DNA of 56,242 nt from JAMOBE01 sp039908285 (lineage in GTDB: Bacteria; Pseudomonadota; Alphaproteobacteria; Rhodospirillales; Rhodospirillaceae): contig JAMOBE010000018.1 of assembly GCA_039908285.1 (NCBI GenBank), positions 1 to 56,242 on the forward strand, read 5' to 3'. This document shows, piece after piece, positions 1-8,557 of this stretch. The notes below the pieces were generated by a model. That model was not told where the DNA came from, ran no database searches, and worked only from the letters and a program-made list of their open reading frames with translations. How positions within the stretch are numbered: the first letter of the stretch is position 1; each line of letters opens with the position of its first letter. The position numbers and the translations under genes are program-made.

Positions 1-130
1 TCACCCAACCCTCTCCCCCCGGAAGAGGGGGGAGAGGGCATTTGATAGGGGCAACCGGCAAGGTCTTTGGGAGCTTCAGCATCCCCCCTCACCCAAACCC
101 TCTCCCCCCTGTGGGGGGGAGAGGGCTTTT
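1..130. repeat. Two right halves of the dispersed GC-rich hairpin repeat
   Basis: Two neighbouring blocks (1-40 and about 83-128) each carry the right half of the repeat seen complete at 16114-16235 and elsewhere: a run reading tcaccca(a)ccctctcccccc, a short loop, then ggggggagagggc. The stretch between them (about 45-82, with ccggcaaggtctttgggagc) resembles the middle of the complete element, so the pair looks like a tandem or truncated copy cut by the window edge. The second block overlaps the 3' end of the DUF559 gene and supplies its last codons. No gene is seen in 1-75. Confidence 0.8.
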
Positions 131-441
131 GTTATGGCGTGGAGCACTCCGTCCATGTTTTCCAGCACCTCGTTGTTCCAGAAGCGGATCAAGCGCCATC
201 CCTCCGCCTCGATAACTGCCGTGCGTCGATCATCCCGTTTCGGGCAATGCTGTCCACCGTCTATCTCGACGACAAGACGTGATTCGACGTTGGCGAAGTC
301 GGCGACAAATCCAGCGATCGGATGCTGGCGACGGAACTTGACGCCACAAAGCCTGCGGTTACGCAACTGAAACCACAACGCCTGTTCCGCCTTTGTCGGT
401 ATCCGACGCAGCCGCCTTGCGACGAACTTCGTACCCGTCAT
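76..441 (-). CDS. DUF559 (Vsr-like fold) endonuclease-domain protein
   Basis: A 121-residue protein of the DUF559 family, which shares the restriction-endonuclease/very-short-patch-repair fold. Family hallmarks are visible: an N-terminal arginine-rich helix with TKAEQALWFQLRNRRLCG, then VKFRRQHPIAGFVADF, the acidic core VVEIDGGQH near residue 57, and LIRFWNNEVL near residue 85. The ATG at 441 is chosen because it overlaps the TGA of the upstream glycosyltransferase (TGATG), suggesting coupling; a GTG further upstream would give only ten extra low-quality residues. The last dozen residues (SPPQGGEGLGEGGC) are coded by the dispersed repeat, so the original C-terminus was probably replaced. The cellular role of DUF559 proteins is not established; nothing here indicates a methylase partner. 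Confidence 0.8.
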   Translation of the reverse strand: MTGTKFVARRLRRIPTKAEQALWFQLRNRRLCGVKFRRQHPIAGFVADFANVESRLVVEIDGGQHCPKRDDRRTAVIEAEGWRLIRFWNNEVLENMDGVLHAITKALSPPQGGEGLGEGGC

Positions 442-1637
442 CACGGCGCATCCCCCCACACATCCGACCACGCCGCGGAGACGGCCTCCTCGAAGCGGGC
501 GTGGCCATAGCGGGCGACGGCCAGGGCGCGGGCGGCCGCGGACAGGCGGTCGCGCAGGGGGCGGTCGGCGACGATGGCCATGATCCGCTCGGCCATCGGC
601 ATGGGCTCGTGGGGGACCAGGTAGCCGGTCTCATCCGGCATCACGTAGTCATCCGGCCCGCCGCAGCGGGTGGACACCACCGGCACGCCGCAGGCCATGG
701 CCTCGATACCGACGATGCCGAAGCCCTCCTGGCGCGAGGGGATGGCGAACACGTCGAGGCGGCGGTAGAAATCGGGCAGCGACTCCCGCGGCACGTGACC
801 ATGAAAGCGGACACGCTCCCCCAGTCCCCGCTCCGTCACCAGTCGGCTGGTGGTGGCGTCCGGGGTGCCGGTCATCTCGAGGCGCAGGTCGGCGCCGCTC
901 CGCACCGCCAGGGCCACCGCCTCGATCAGCAGGGCCACGTTCTTGCGCGGGTCGCCGATGCGGCCGGCAAAGCCGATCACCCCCGGCTCCGGCGGCTCCG
1001 GCGGCGGCTGGTAGGCCACCACGTCCACCGGGATGGGGACGGGGCGGATGCGGGCGGGGTCGCGGCCGAGGGCGGCGAGGCCCCGTGCGGCATAGGCGCT
1101 GACCGGCATCACCAGGCCGGGGCCGGCCAGGATCTCCCGCTCCATACGGGCCTGCAGGGGCGCCACCACCAGCCGGTCGAACAGCCGCCGCGGCGCCGAC
1201 ATGCCGGCGCGGCGATCGATGCGGTCATCGATCATCGGGCTGGCGCACCAGATCAGGTGCGCAATCCCGGCCTTCAGCAGCGGATAGGAGGCGAGCACCG
1301 TCCCGCCGACGGCGATGTGGCGGTCGTGGCCGGCGATGGCCTCGTCCCACAGCCGCGACGGCCGGTAGTAGGTGGCCTCCACCTCCGGCAGCCAGCAGCC
1401 CACCGCCACCGAAGGCACGCCGTCGAAGCAGGTGCCGTGCCGCAGCCGGGGCCGGGCTCCCGAGGGGATGCGCCACGACGGCGCCACCAGGTCCGGGTAG
1501 TCGGACAGGGTGGCGTAGTGGGCGACGGTCACCGACCAGCCCCGGCGGATCAGGAACTCCACCAGGATCCGGGTCTTGGCCGGCACCCCGCCTTCCAGCG
1601 GCGGCAGGGTGACGACGAGGAGGCGCTTCTCCCTCAC
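441..1637 (-). CDS. Glycosyltransferase, GT-B fold (GT4-like)
   Basis: A 398-residue retaining-type GT4-like glycosyltransferase, expected to add a sugar from a nucleotide donor to a growing surface glycan on the cytoplasmic face of the membrane. Seen: an N-terminal acceptor-side half beginning KRLLVVTLPPLEGG, then the donor-binding half with GVIGFAGRIGDPRKNVALLI and the E-x7-E region SRQEGFGIVGIEAMACGVPV followed by STRCGGPDDYV. A GTG at 1637 is preferred as start because it makes a GTGA overlap with the upstream transferase; an in-frame start at 1712 would add 25 residues that lie inside the neighbour gene and look unlike protein. Last glycosyltransferase of a tight chain with the two upstream ones. 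Sugar specificity cannot be read from the sequence. Confidence 0.9.
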   Translation of the reverse strand: MREKRLLVVTLPPLEGGVPAKTRILVEFLIRRGWSVTVAHYATLSDYPDLVAPSWRIPSGARPRLRHGTCFDGVPSVAVGCWLPEVEATYYRPSRLWDEAIAGHDRHIAVGGTVLASYPLLKAGIAHLIWCASPMIDDRIDRRAGMSAPRRLFDRLVVAPLQARMEREILAGPGLVMPVSAYAARGLAALGRDPARIRPVPIPVDVVAYQPPPEPPEPGVIGFAGRIGDPRKNVALLIEAVALAVRSGADLRLEMTGTPDATTSRLVTERGLGERVRFHGHVPRESLPDFYRRLDVFAIPSRQEGFGIVGIEAMACGVPVVSTRCGGPDDYVMPDETGYLVPHEPMPMAERIMAIVADRPLRDRLSAAARALAVARYGHARFEEAVSAAWSDVWGDAP

Positions 1638-2773
1638 CGCGGCCGCCCCCGCTTGTCGCCGCGCACCACGCTGGTCAGCACCTCGGCGGTCTTGTCTCCC
1701 GTGCTGCGCCACGAGAAATTGCCCGCCCGCAGGAGCGCCCGCGCCGAAAAGTCCCGCCGCATCTCCCGGTCACCCAGCAGCTTCAGGATCTGGCCGGCGA
1801 TGTCGTCCACGTCCAGGGGATCGAAATAGCAGCCGGCGTCGGCCAGGATCTCCGGCATGGCGGCGGTGTTGGAACTGGCGATGCAGGCGCCGCAGGCCAT
1901 GGCTTCCACCAGCGGGTTGCCGAAGGTCTCGACCGTCGAGGGGAACACGAACAGGGCGCAGGCGTTGTACAGTTCTTTAAGCCGCTGCGACGACACGCCA
2001 CCCATGAACTCCACCCGGTCACCCAGGTGGAGACGGGTGACGAGCTGGCGCAGCTCGGCGGCATACGAGCCGTCGATCTCCCGCCCGGCGATCAGCAGTC
2101 GCACCTCGGGGCGGCTGGCGACAATCCGGGGCAGGGCCTCGATCAGGTTGTGCAGGTTCTTCTGCACGTAGATGTCGGCAACCGCCAGCAGGAACGACTC
2201 CTTGTCGTCGATGTCCCGCTCGGCGGCGAAGTGGGTGCTGAGGCCGTGGGGCACCACGGTGACGCGGCCATGCAGGACGCCCCGCAGCCCGAAGGTCAGC
2301 GCCCGGCGCGCGTACTCGGACACGGCGATGGCCTGGCGGCAGGACAGCAGGCTCAACGCGGTCATCAGCGCCAGGCCCACCCAGTACAGGCGACGGATGG
2401 AGCGGGTTTCCCGCCCCACCACCGCCAGCGAGTTGCGCAGCATGATCACCGGCCGGGGCGCCAGCAGTGGCCCGAAGTTGGCCGGCGAGAAGGTGACGTC
2501 CACCGCCATCAGCCGGGCCAGCAGCGGCAGCACGAGCTGCTCCCAGGCCAGCAGGCGGGCCAGCCCCTCGCCGAAATCGAACAGGTGGACGCGCACCCGC
2601 TCGTCCACCGGATGGAACAGGGCGTACTGGTCGCGCTTCAGGAACAGGTGCAGCTCGAGGCGCCGGTCGTCGGCCAGGAACGGCAGGATGTTGCGCAGAT
2701 AGGTGACGCCGCCGCCGCTCTTGGCATGCAGGCCGTTGACCAGGACCCGGACGGGGGGAGCGAAGACACTCAT
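1634..2773 (-). CDS. Glycosyltransferase, GT-B fold (GT4-like)
   Basis: A 379-residue GT4-like transferase. The N-terminus VRVLVNGLHAKSGGGVTYL is the glycine-rich acceptor/phosphate loop typical of the family. The C-terminal half shows SFLLAVADIYVQKNLHNLIE and the donor-site E-x7-E motif in VETFGNPLVEAMACGACIAS followed by NTAAMPEIL. The ATG at 2773 overlaps the TGA of the upstream GT2 gene (ATGA), and its own TGA overlaps the GTG of the next transferase, so the three are probably translated as one coupled unit. A longer frame to 2908 exists but lies inside the neighbouring gene. Predicted cytoplasmic or membrane-associated; acceptor and donor unknown. Confidence 0.9.
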   Translation of the reverse strand: MSVFAPPVRVLVNGLHAKSGGGVTYLRNILPFLADDRRLELHLFLKRDQYALFHPVDERVRVHLFDFGEGLARLLAWEQLVLPLLARLMAVDVTFSPANFGPLLAPRPVIMLRNSLAVVGRETRSIRRLYWVGLALMTALSLLSCRQAIAVSEYARRALTFGLRGVLHGRVTVVPHGLSTHFAAERDIDDKESFLLAVADIYVQKNLHNLIEALPRIVASRPEVRLLIAGREIDGSYAAELRQLVTRLHLGDRVEFMGGVSSQRLKELYNACALFVFPSTVETFGNPLVEAMACGACIASSNTAAMPEILADAGCYFDPLDVDDIAGQILKLLGDREMRRDFSARALLRAGNFSWRSTGDKTAEVLTSVVRGDKRGRPR

Positions 2774-3825
2774 TGGCGGAGCACCTTGAAGGTCAGGATG
2801 GGCAGGGTTAGGGCCAGGGACCATATCACTCGCAGCAGTCCGCCGCCGTCGCGGCGGTCCAGGAAGACGGTCCAGGCCTCGCGGTGGACGGCGAGGATGC
2901 GAAACCACACGCTGGGCAGCAGGCTCCCCGGAAAATGCCGCAGCCGGGCGGCATGACGCTCGAGGATGCGGATCTGGCAGCGCAGGCGGCGCCAGGTATT
3001 ACTGGTGATGCTGCCCGGGGTGATGTGATAGCGCACCAGGCGCTCGGGGAACACCAGAAAGGGCGCCTCCGGCCGTCCCAGCATGGCGAGGAACAGGTCG
3101 AAGTCCTGACCCGCCGGCAGAGTCGCGTCGAAGCCTCCGGCGGCCATCACCGCATCGCGCCGCGCCACCACCGAGCAGGTGTCGATGTAGCCGCGCCGAT
3201 AGAGCTCGACGAAGGGATGGCCATCCCGCTGGAAGCGGGCGCTGCACTCGAGCGGGACGGTGGCGGCGCCGTCCACCACCCAGCCGTCATGGGCCACCAG
3301 GACCAGGTCGCCAGACTCTTCAATGTACGCCATGCTGCGGGCGAGCTTCTCCGGCAGCCACTCGTCGTCGGCATCGAGGAAGGCGACCCAGCGGCAGCCG
3401 GCCGCGGCCAGCGCCCGGTTGCGGGCGGCGCCGGCTCCCTGATTGGCCTGGCGCAGCACCACGAGCCGGATGCCATTCATCCGTGGCGCCATGAGCGCCG
3501 CCACCTCGAAGGTGCCGTCGTCGGAGCCGTCGTCCACCACGATCACTTCGCGAGGCGGCAGAGTCTGGGCGGCGATGCTGGCCAGCGCCCGGCCGATGGT
3601 CGCGGCGGCGCGCCAGGCCGGCATGACGACGCTGACGTCGGCCGATGCTCCCTCCTCGGCATGACTCGCCGATGGACCTTCGGGGCTATCGCCCCGAACC
3701 CCATTTGGGGCGATGCCCCAAACCCCCTTTGATTTATTATTAAATATCAAGGGGGTCCGGGGCATAGCCCCGGGCGGGGTCCGGGGCGGCAGCCCCGCAT
3801 CGTTCCCCGACTGCTCACGCGGCAT
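2770..3825 (-). CDS. Family 2 glycosyltransferase with a repeat-coded N-terminus
   Basis: A 351-residue GT2 (GT-A fold) transferase. The domain starts near residue 64 with VSVVMPAWRAAATIGRAL, then VIVVDDGSDDGTFEVAA, NQGAGAARNRALAAAG and the metal-binding AFLDADDEW; the tail is basic and hydrophobic (LALTLPILTFKVL), consistent with membrane association. The first 60 or so residues are unlike any transferase: about 38 of them are translated from an AT-centred palindromic repeat (3682-3796). No ATG, GTG or TTG lies between the repeat and the conserved domain, so the ATG at 3825, which overlaps the end of the asparagine synthase gene by 11 bases, seems to be the real start and the repeat is probably translated. 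Tightly coupled to the downstream transferase. Confidence 0.85.
   Translation of the reverse strand: MPREQSGNDAGLPPRTPPGAMPRTPLIFNNKSKGVWGIAPNGVRGDSPEGPSASHAEEGASADVSVVMPAWRAAATIGRALASIAAQTLPPREVIVVDDGSDDGTFEVAALMAPRMNGIRLVVLRQANQGAGAARNRALAAAGCRWVAFLDADDEWLPEKLARSMAYIEESGDLVLVAHDGWVVDGAATVPLECSARFQRDGHPFVELYRRGYIDTCSVVARRDAVMAAGGFDATLPAGQDFDLFLAMLGRPEAPFLVFPERLVRYHITPGSITSNTWRRLRCQIRILERHAARLRHFPGSLLPSVWFRILAVHREAWTVFLDRRDGGGLLRVIWSLALTLPILTFKVLRQ
3682..3796. repeat. AT-centred palindromic element inside the GT2 coding region
   Basis: A hairpin ggggctatcgcccc is followed by a second palindrome whose outer arms are gatgccccaaacccccttt and its near-complement near 3750-3765, flanking an AT-only centre (gatttattattaaatatc, about 3731-3748) that stands out in this GC-rich DNA. 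The first part recurs almost identically at 11188-11235. It is a REP/BIME-type element; here it is in frame with the glycosyltransferase and adds no stop codon. Confidence 0.75.
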
Positions 3826-5704
3826 CGGCGAAGGCCTCCAGGCCCTCGGTGGGAGGCTCGCGGCGGCCGTCCTCCACGTGCAGGCGCACGGTCATCTCCA
3901 GCATCAGCAGGTCATAGAGGCGATAGGCGTGGCGCTCGGGATGGGCCAGCAGGCGCTCGATCCCCTCCCGAGTCCACCAGCCGCGCGCCAGGGCCGCCGG
4001 GCGGGTCAGGATGCGGCCGGCCAGTGTCCCGAGTCCCGCCGCCATCCACGCCGGCACCGGCGAAGCGAACCCCTGCTTGGGCGCGGTCAGCAGCGGTTTG
4101 GGCAGGAAGCGGGCGGCGATGGTCCGCTCCAGCGCCTTCTGGCGGCCACCGGCCGTGCGCACCTCGGGGGGGACGGCCAGCGCCGCTTCCACCAGGCGAT
4201 GGTCGAGGAACGGCACCCGTCCCTCGACGCCGACCGCCATGCTGGTGCGGTCCAACAGGGTCAGAAGATCGTCGGGCAGATAGGTGCAGAGATCGGCGCA
4301 CAGGGCCCCGCTGTCGGCCGGTCCGGCGAAGTCGGCGAAGAACCGACGCTGGGCGGGCGGCGGCGGGATCTGGCGGTTGCCCATCAGGGCGCGCATGGGC
4401 GGCGGGAAATGGGCCGAGTGGTCGTGCAGATAGCCGCCCCGGTCCAGGTCGAACTTCTCCGCCCGCCGCAGCCGCCAGGCGGTCATCGGCGACACCAGGT
4501 CCGCCATGGGCTCCACCACGCCTCGGCGCAGCCAGGCGGGAAGCCTCAGGTAGCGGGCCTCGATGGGCAGGCGGAAATAGCGGCCATAGCCGGCGAACAG
4601 TTCGTCTCCCCCCGTGCCGTTCAGGGCCACCGTGACGTGGCGGCCGAGTTCGCGCTCGATCAGGTAGTTGGGCAGCAGGCTGGCGTCGGCGAGGGGCTCG
4701 TCGCAGTACCAGGCGAGGGCCGGCAGGTGCTCGGCGGCGCCGCCGGCGGCGACGTCGATGACGGTGTGGCGGGTGGCGTAGCGCTCGGCCACCAGGGCGG
4801 CCAGGGGGCTTTCGTCCACCGCCGCCCCCTCGAAGCGCACCGTGAAGGTGGCGAGCGGCCGCTCCGCCCACCGCGCCGCCAGCGCCACCACCAGGCCGGA
4901 GTCCAGGCCTCCCGACAGCAGCGCGCCGACAGGCACGTCGCTACGCAACTGCAACCTCAGGCTATCCCCCAGCAGGTCGGCCAGATAGGGGGCGATGGCG
5001 GCGGGGTCGGTCGGCAGATCGGGAGCGGGGGCCGGGCGCCAGTAGCGCGACACCTCCACCGTCCCGTCGGCGGTGGCGGTCAGCACATGGCCGGGCGGCA
5101 GCCGGGCGACACCCCGGTACAGGGTGCGCTCCCCCGGCACATAGCCGTGGGCGAGATAGGCCGACACCGACTCCTCGTCCACCTCGGCCCGCACCAGGCC
5201 CGAGGCGAACAGTGCCTTGGGCTCGGAGGCGAACAGGATGGCGCCGGCGCGGGTGCGGCTCCAGTACAGCGGCTTGATGCCAAGACGGTCGCGCACCAGC
5301 AGCAGCCGGTGGCGGTCGCGCTCGTACAGGGCCAGGGCGTACATGCCGTTGAGCCGGTGGACGAAGCCGTCGCCGTCCCGGTCCATCAGCGGCAGCACCA
5401 CCTCCATGTCGCCGCTGGTGCGGAAGGGGTGGGGGGCCAGGTCGGCGCGCAGTTCCAGGTAGTTGTAGATCTCGCCATTGCCCAGCAGCACCCGCCGCCC
5501 GTCCTCCTCCACCAGCGGCTGGTCGCCGGTCGCGAGGTCGATGATGGCCAGCCGGGCGAAGCCGGCCTGAAAGCGGCGGTCGGCGCTGTCATGGGTGCCG
5601 GTGCCGTCGGGGCCGCGATGACGCATCACCCCCAGCATGGCGCCGATATCCGCCCGCTCGATGGTCGCGTTTCGGGGAATGAACAGTCCGGCCAGCCCGC
5701 ACAT
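3815..5704 (-). CDS. asnB: Asparagine synthase (glutamine-hydrolysing)-like
   Basis: A 629-residue protein with both AsnB halves. The N-terminal Ntn glutaminase domain begins MCGLAGLF with Cys2 as nucleophile; the synthetase domain carries the PP-loop ALLSGGLDSGLVVALA near residue 260 and conserved VEGRVPFLDHRLVEAAL and PKQGFASPVPAWM near the end. AsnB-type enzymes amidate aspartate using glutamine and ATP; copies inside exopolysaccharide clusters, as here, are often thought to amidate a sugar acid or aminoacyl decoration. Five bases separate it from the upstream heparinase-like gene, and it overlaps the start of the GT2 gene, so it belongs to the same transcript. Whether it makes free asparagine or modifies the glycan is inference. 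Confidence 0.9.
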   Translation of the reverse strand: MCGLAGLFIPRNATIERADIGAMLGVMRHRGPDGTGTHDSADRRFQAGFARLAIIDLATGDQPLVEEDGRRVLLGNGEIYNYLELRADLAPHPFRTSGDMEVVLPLMDRDGDGFVHRLNGMYALALYERDRHRLLLVRDRLGIKPLYWSRTRAGAILFASEPKALFASGLVRAEVDEESVSAYLAHGYVPGERTLYRGVARLPPGHVLTATADGTVEVSRYWRPAPAPDLPTDPAAIAPYLADLLGDSLRLQLRSDVPVGALLSGGLDSGLVVALAARWAERPLATFTVRFEGAAVDESPLAALVAERYATRHTVIDVAAGGAAEHLPALAWYCDEPLADASLLPNYLIERELGRHVTVALNGTGGDELFAGYGRYFRLPIEARYLRLPAWLRRGVVEPMADLVSPMTAWRLRRAEKFDLDRGGYLHDHSAHFPPPMRALMGNRQIPPPPAQRRFFADFAGPADSGALCADLCTYLPDDLLTLLDRTSMAVGVEGRVPFLDHRLVEAALAVPPEVRTAGGRQKALERTIAARFLPKPLLTAPKQGFASPVPAWMAAGLGTLAGRILTRPAALARGWWTREGIERLLAHPERHAYRLYDLLMLEMTVRLHVEDGRREPPTEGLEAFADAA

Positions 5705-5709
5705 ACCCC

Positions 5710-7413
5710 CTACTCCGCCGTCACCGTCAGACGGCCTCTCCAGGGCAGAGTGGCCTCCACTCCGATGTCGATGGTGGTGGCCGGGTGGCCGACGCCATAG
5801 GCCGTCCAGCGGGTTGCCGGCCGAAGGACGATATCGGCCCGGTCCTCGACGCGCAGGCGCCAGGTCCGCTCCCGTCCGCGCAGCATCGCCCCGTCGGTGA
5901 GGGGCTCCACGGCAAGGGGGGTGTGCAGCAGGCGGCGCACCACATGGCGGCCCAGGCCGTCCACCCGCTCGTCCAGGCGCAGCGTCGGACCGATAAAGCG
6001 CCAGCGCCGCTCCACCTCCCCCACCCGGCGCAGACGCCCGAAACCGCGGTGGGTGAGGGACACGCCGTCCGCCTCGCGCCGCAGCCGGGGCGGCGGCCCG
6101 CCCACCGCGTGGCGGAAGGCGTCGTCATAGTAGGGCCGGTTGGGCGGATAGGGATCGGCGCCGTCGATGGTGACGATGTTGTGGGCCAGGCCGGAAACGT
6201 CGAAGAACCCCGTCTCGCCGTAGCTCCCCCGTCCCAGGTCGACGAACAGGGGCTCGTCCCCGAAGTGCAGCTCGAAGCCGCCGCAGTCCTGATGGCCGTG
6301 ACCCGGCATGTGCGACCAGCCCTCGGGGCTGGCATGCCAGAGGCCGCTCCACGGGCCGAAGCGGCCATCGAGCCAGCCGTCGGCGACCAGCAGATCGTCA
6401 GGGACCGGCAGGTCGTCCGGGACCGGCTCGCAGGCGTCGCGCAACTCGAGCCCGCCTCCCCCGCCTCCCCCCAGCAGGCTCGTCAGAAACGACGGCGGGC
6501 AGTCGGGGGAGATGTCCCCGATCAGCGGCAGGCCTCCCGGCAGCCCGAGGCGAGGCACCACGGCCAGCGCCCGGCCGGCGATCCGGCGCAGGTCGCCTTC
6601 TTCCGGGCGATGGTGGGCGCGGGCGGTGAGCCAGGCGTCGAGATAATTGCGGGTCAGCAGCAGGTGGTAGTGACTGGATCCCTCGCGCAGCACCCCGGAG
6701 GGGCGGAACAGGCGCCGGGCCTCCTCGAGCAGGATGGCGAGGCCGGTCGCGGCACAGCGCTCCATCCCCAGCGCCAGCCCCAGCCGATACAGCCCCCGTC
6801 CGTTGTTGGACAGGTGGTTCGACGTGTGGTGCTCGCCGAAGTACTCAAGGCGCGCGGCGATGGCCGGGCCGTGGAGGGCGAGGACCCGCGTCGTCTCGCC
6901 GACCGGGGCCGGCAACCCATGGCGGGCGGCGAAGTCCAGTAGGTTGATCACCCGCTCCGCCGCCGTGTAGGGGTGCCAGGGCCAGCCGTCGGAGGGGGTG
7001 GCGAACCGCTCCGCCCACGCCCGCCACAGCCGCGCCACCCATCCGGGGCTCACTCCGTCGCCAAGCAGCGGCAGCCAGGCGAAGCGGTGGACGGCGAGCA
7101 GGGTCTCGGTATCGGCGAAGGAGCGCTCGAACAGCGCCGTCTCCCGTCCCGGCACGACGGTGACCGTTTCTCCTGGCAGGGACAGGGACAGGGCGATGGA
7201 GGCGGACGGCTCGTCCCCGCTGGCCATCTCGGGAAAGGAGAGCGACGGCGTCTCGGCGTCAAGGCCGCTCCAGCCGGCGCCCAGGTATGGCGGGCGATGG
7301 GCGACGAACGCCGGCTCTCCCCGTACCCGCCCGAGCAGGCGCAACGCCAGCCAGCGCCGCAGCACCGGATCCGCCGCGACCTGCCGTCCCTTGCGGAGCA
7401 GCGCGTCAAGCAA
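5710..7413 (-). CDS. Heparinase II/III-family protein
   Basis: A 567-residue heparinase II/III-like protein, a family of polysaccharide lyases often encoded with AsnB and transferases in alphaproteobacterial exopolysaccharide loci. The N-terminal alpha-toroid part includes GEHHTSNHLSNNGRGLYRLG, and the C-terminal beta part starts with MPGHGHQDCGGFELHFGDEP and FVDLGRGSYGETG, the histidine-containing region typical of the family. No signal peptide is apparent at the start used, so a role in glycan processing outside the cytoplasm is not proven. The only start that keeps the frame is a TTG at 7413, just beyond the repeat; the purine run of the repeat palindrome lies at Shine-Dalgarno distance. 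First gene of the heparinase-asnB-glycosyltransferase unit. Confidence 0.85.
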   Translation of the reverse strand: MLDALLRKGRQVAADPVLRRWLALRLLGRVRGEPAFVAHRPPYLGAGWSGLDAETPSLSFPEMASGDEPSASIALSLSLPGETVTVVPGRETALFERSFADTETLLAVHRFAWLPLLGDGVSPGWVARLWRAWAERFATPSDGWPWHPYTAAERVINLLDFAARHGLPAPVGETTRVLALHGPAIAARLEYFGEHHTSNHLSNNGRGLYRLGLALGMERCAATGLAILLEEARRLFRPSGVLREGSSHYHLLLTRNYLDAWLTARAHHRPEEGDLRRIAGRALAVVPRLGLPGGLPLIGDISPDCPPSFLTSLLGGGGGGGLELRDACEPVPDDLPVPDDLLVADGWLDGRFGPWSGLWHASPEGWSHMPGHGHQDCGGFELHFGDEPLFVDLGRGSYGETGFFDVSGLAHNIVTIDGADPYPPNRPYYDDAFRHAVGGPPPRLRREADGVSLTHRGFGRLRRVGEVERRWRFIGPTLRLDERVDGLGRHVVRRLLHTPLAVEPLTDGAMLRGRERTWRLRVEDRADIVLRPATRWTAYGVGHPATTIDIGVEATLPWRGRLTVTAE

Positions 7414-7582
7414 GTCTACCCCCTCTCCCCCTCGAGGGGGAGAGGGCCGGCAAGTCTACCCCCTCTCCCCCTCGAGGGGGAGAGGGCCGGGGTGAGGGGG
7501 TGGGGCAGCCGGCACCATCTCGGGAACTTCACTCCCCCCTCACCCAACCCTCTCCCCCCGGAAGAGGGGGGAGAGGGCTTTT
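7411..7582. repeat. Dispersed hairpin repeat with a 40-bp tandem duplication
   Basis: Complete copy of the element (about 7461-7582: left palindrome ccctctccccctcgag and its complement, a middle with ggcaccatctcgggaacttc, right palindrome). Its left hairpin plus ten flanking bases is duplicated exactly, as 40-bp units 7411-7450 and 7451-7490. The unit edge also holds the TTG start of the heparinase-like gene. No gene is seen in 7414-7612. Confidence 0.9.
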
Positions 7583-7612
7583 GATGGAGGTAAAGGCGCG
7601 GCATGTTCGCTC

Positions 7613-8557
7613 TTATCCCTTGAACACGCCCGGCAATGGCAGCTCGTTCCTGTCCAGGCCCTCGATGGCGGCGCGGCCCATGGCGAGCACGGCTTCCTCG
7701 GCGCTGCCGCCGATGTGGGGGGTGGCGAGGACATTGGGCAGGGCCAGAAGCTCCCGGTCCTCGGGCGGCTCCACCGCGAACACGTCGAAGGCCGCTCCGG
7801 CCAGGCGCCCATCCATCAGCATGGACTTCATGGCCGCCTCGTCCACCAGGCCGCCGCGGGCGGCGTTGATCAGGATGGCCGAGGGCTTCATCAGCGCCAG
7901 GCGCTCCGCCGACAGGATGCCCATGGTGGACGGGTCGAGGGGAAGGTGCAGGGTAACCACGTCGGACTGGGCCAGCAGGGCCTCGAGCGTCACCGGCTCC
8001 ACCCGGTGCCGGGCGTAGAAGTCGGGGAAGTCCAGGATGTCGTGGGCCAGCACCCGGCAGTCGAAGGCATTGAGCAGCGGCGCCAGGTCCTTGCCGATGT
8101 GGCCGCAGCCGATGATCCCGACCGTCTTGGCCGTAAGCTGGCGTCCGAGGTGCTGGCGCCAGGTGCCGGCCAGGACCTCGCGATTGCCGGCCGGCACGTG
8201 GCGCAGGAGGGCGATGGCCGTGGAGATGACCAGTTCCGACACCGAGCGGCGGTTGACTCCGCCGGTCCAGCCCAGTCTCACCCCGTGGCGGACCATGGCC
8301 TCCATGTCGATCATGTCAAGGCCCACCCCGTACTTGCCGATCACCTTGAGGGTGGGCAGGCGGCCGAGCAGGGCCTCGTCGATGCGCTCGAGGGCCGTGA
8401 TCGCCTTGTCGTGGCCGTCGAGGAACGCCGCCAGCTCGTCTCCGGCCAGGGAGCGGCCGGCGTCGTTGAAGGTGGTTCCCGGATAGCGGGCCAAAAGCTC
8501 GGCCCGCAGCACCGGATGCCGGGAGAAGGAGCGGGAGGCGACGGCGACGCGGGTCAT
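7613..8557 (-). CDS. D-2-hydroxyacid dehydrogenase (SerA-like)
   Basis: A 314-residue NAD-dependent D-isomer 2-hydroxyacid dehydrogenase. Visible: the substrate-domain strand LKVIGKYGVGLDMID, the Rossmann motif GIIGCGHIGKDLAP near residue 145, the catalytic arginine in INAARGGLVDEAA, the glutamate in FAVEPPEDR and the catalytic histidine in LATPHIGGSAEEA. It lacks the ACT/ASB regulatory domains of true phosphoglycerate dehydrogenase. Its ATG overlaps the TGA of the HAD phosphatase gene (ATGA), which in turn overlaps a Gfo/Idh gene and a KdsB-like gene, so it probably oxidises or reduces a hydroxy-acid intermediate of the same sugar pathway. The substrate is unknown. Confidence 0.85.
   Translation of the reverse strand: MTRVAVASRSFSRHPVLRAELLARYPGTTFNDAGRSLAGDELAAFLDGHDKAITALERIDEALLGRLPTLKVIGKYGVGLDMIDMEAMVRHGVRLGWTGGVNRRSVSELVISTAIALLRHVPAGNREVLAGTWRQHLGRQLTAKTVGIIGCGHIGKDLAPLLNAFDCRVLAHDILDFPDFYARHRVEPVTLEALLAQSDVVTLHLPLDPSTMGILSAERLALMKPSAILINAARGGLVDEAAMKSMLMDGRLAGAAFDVFAVEPPEDRELLALPNVLATPHIGGSAEEAVLAMGRAAIEGLDRNELPLPGVFKG

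Noticed and set aside
76..441. DUF559 protein as a Vsr mismatch endonuclease of a restriction-modification system
   Set aside because: No DNA methyltransferase gene is adjacent, and DUF559 proteins are a separate branch of the fold.
3713..5800. Long plus-strand frame across asnB
   Set aside because: It is antisense to a clear asparagine synthase and its product has no recognisable domain.
7613..8557. Phosphoglycerate dehydrogenase SerA
   Set aside because: The C-terminal regulatory domains are missing and the operon context is a sugar pathway; a generic 2-hydroxyacid dehydrogenase call is safer.
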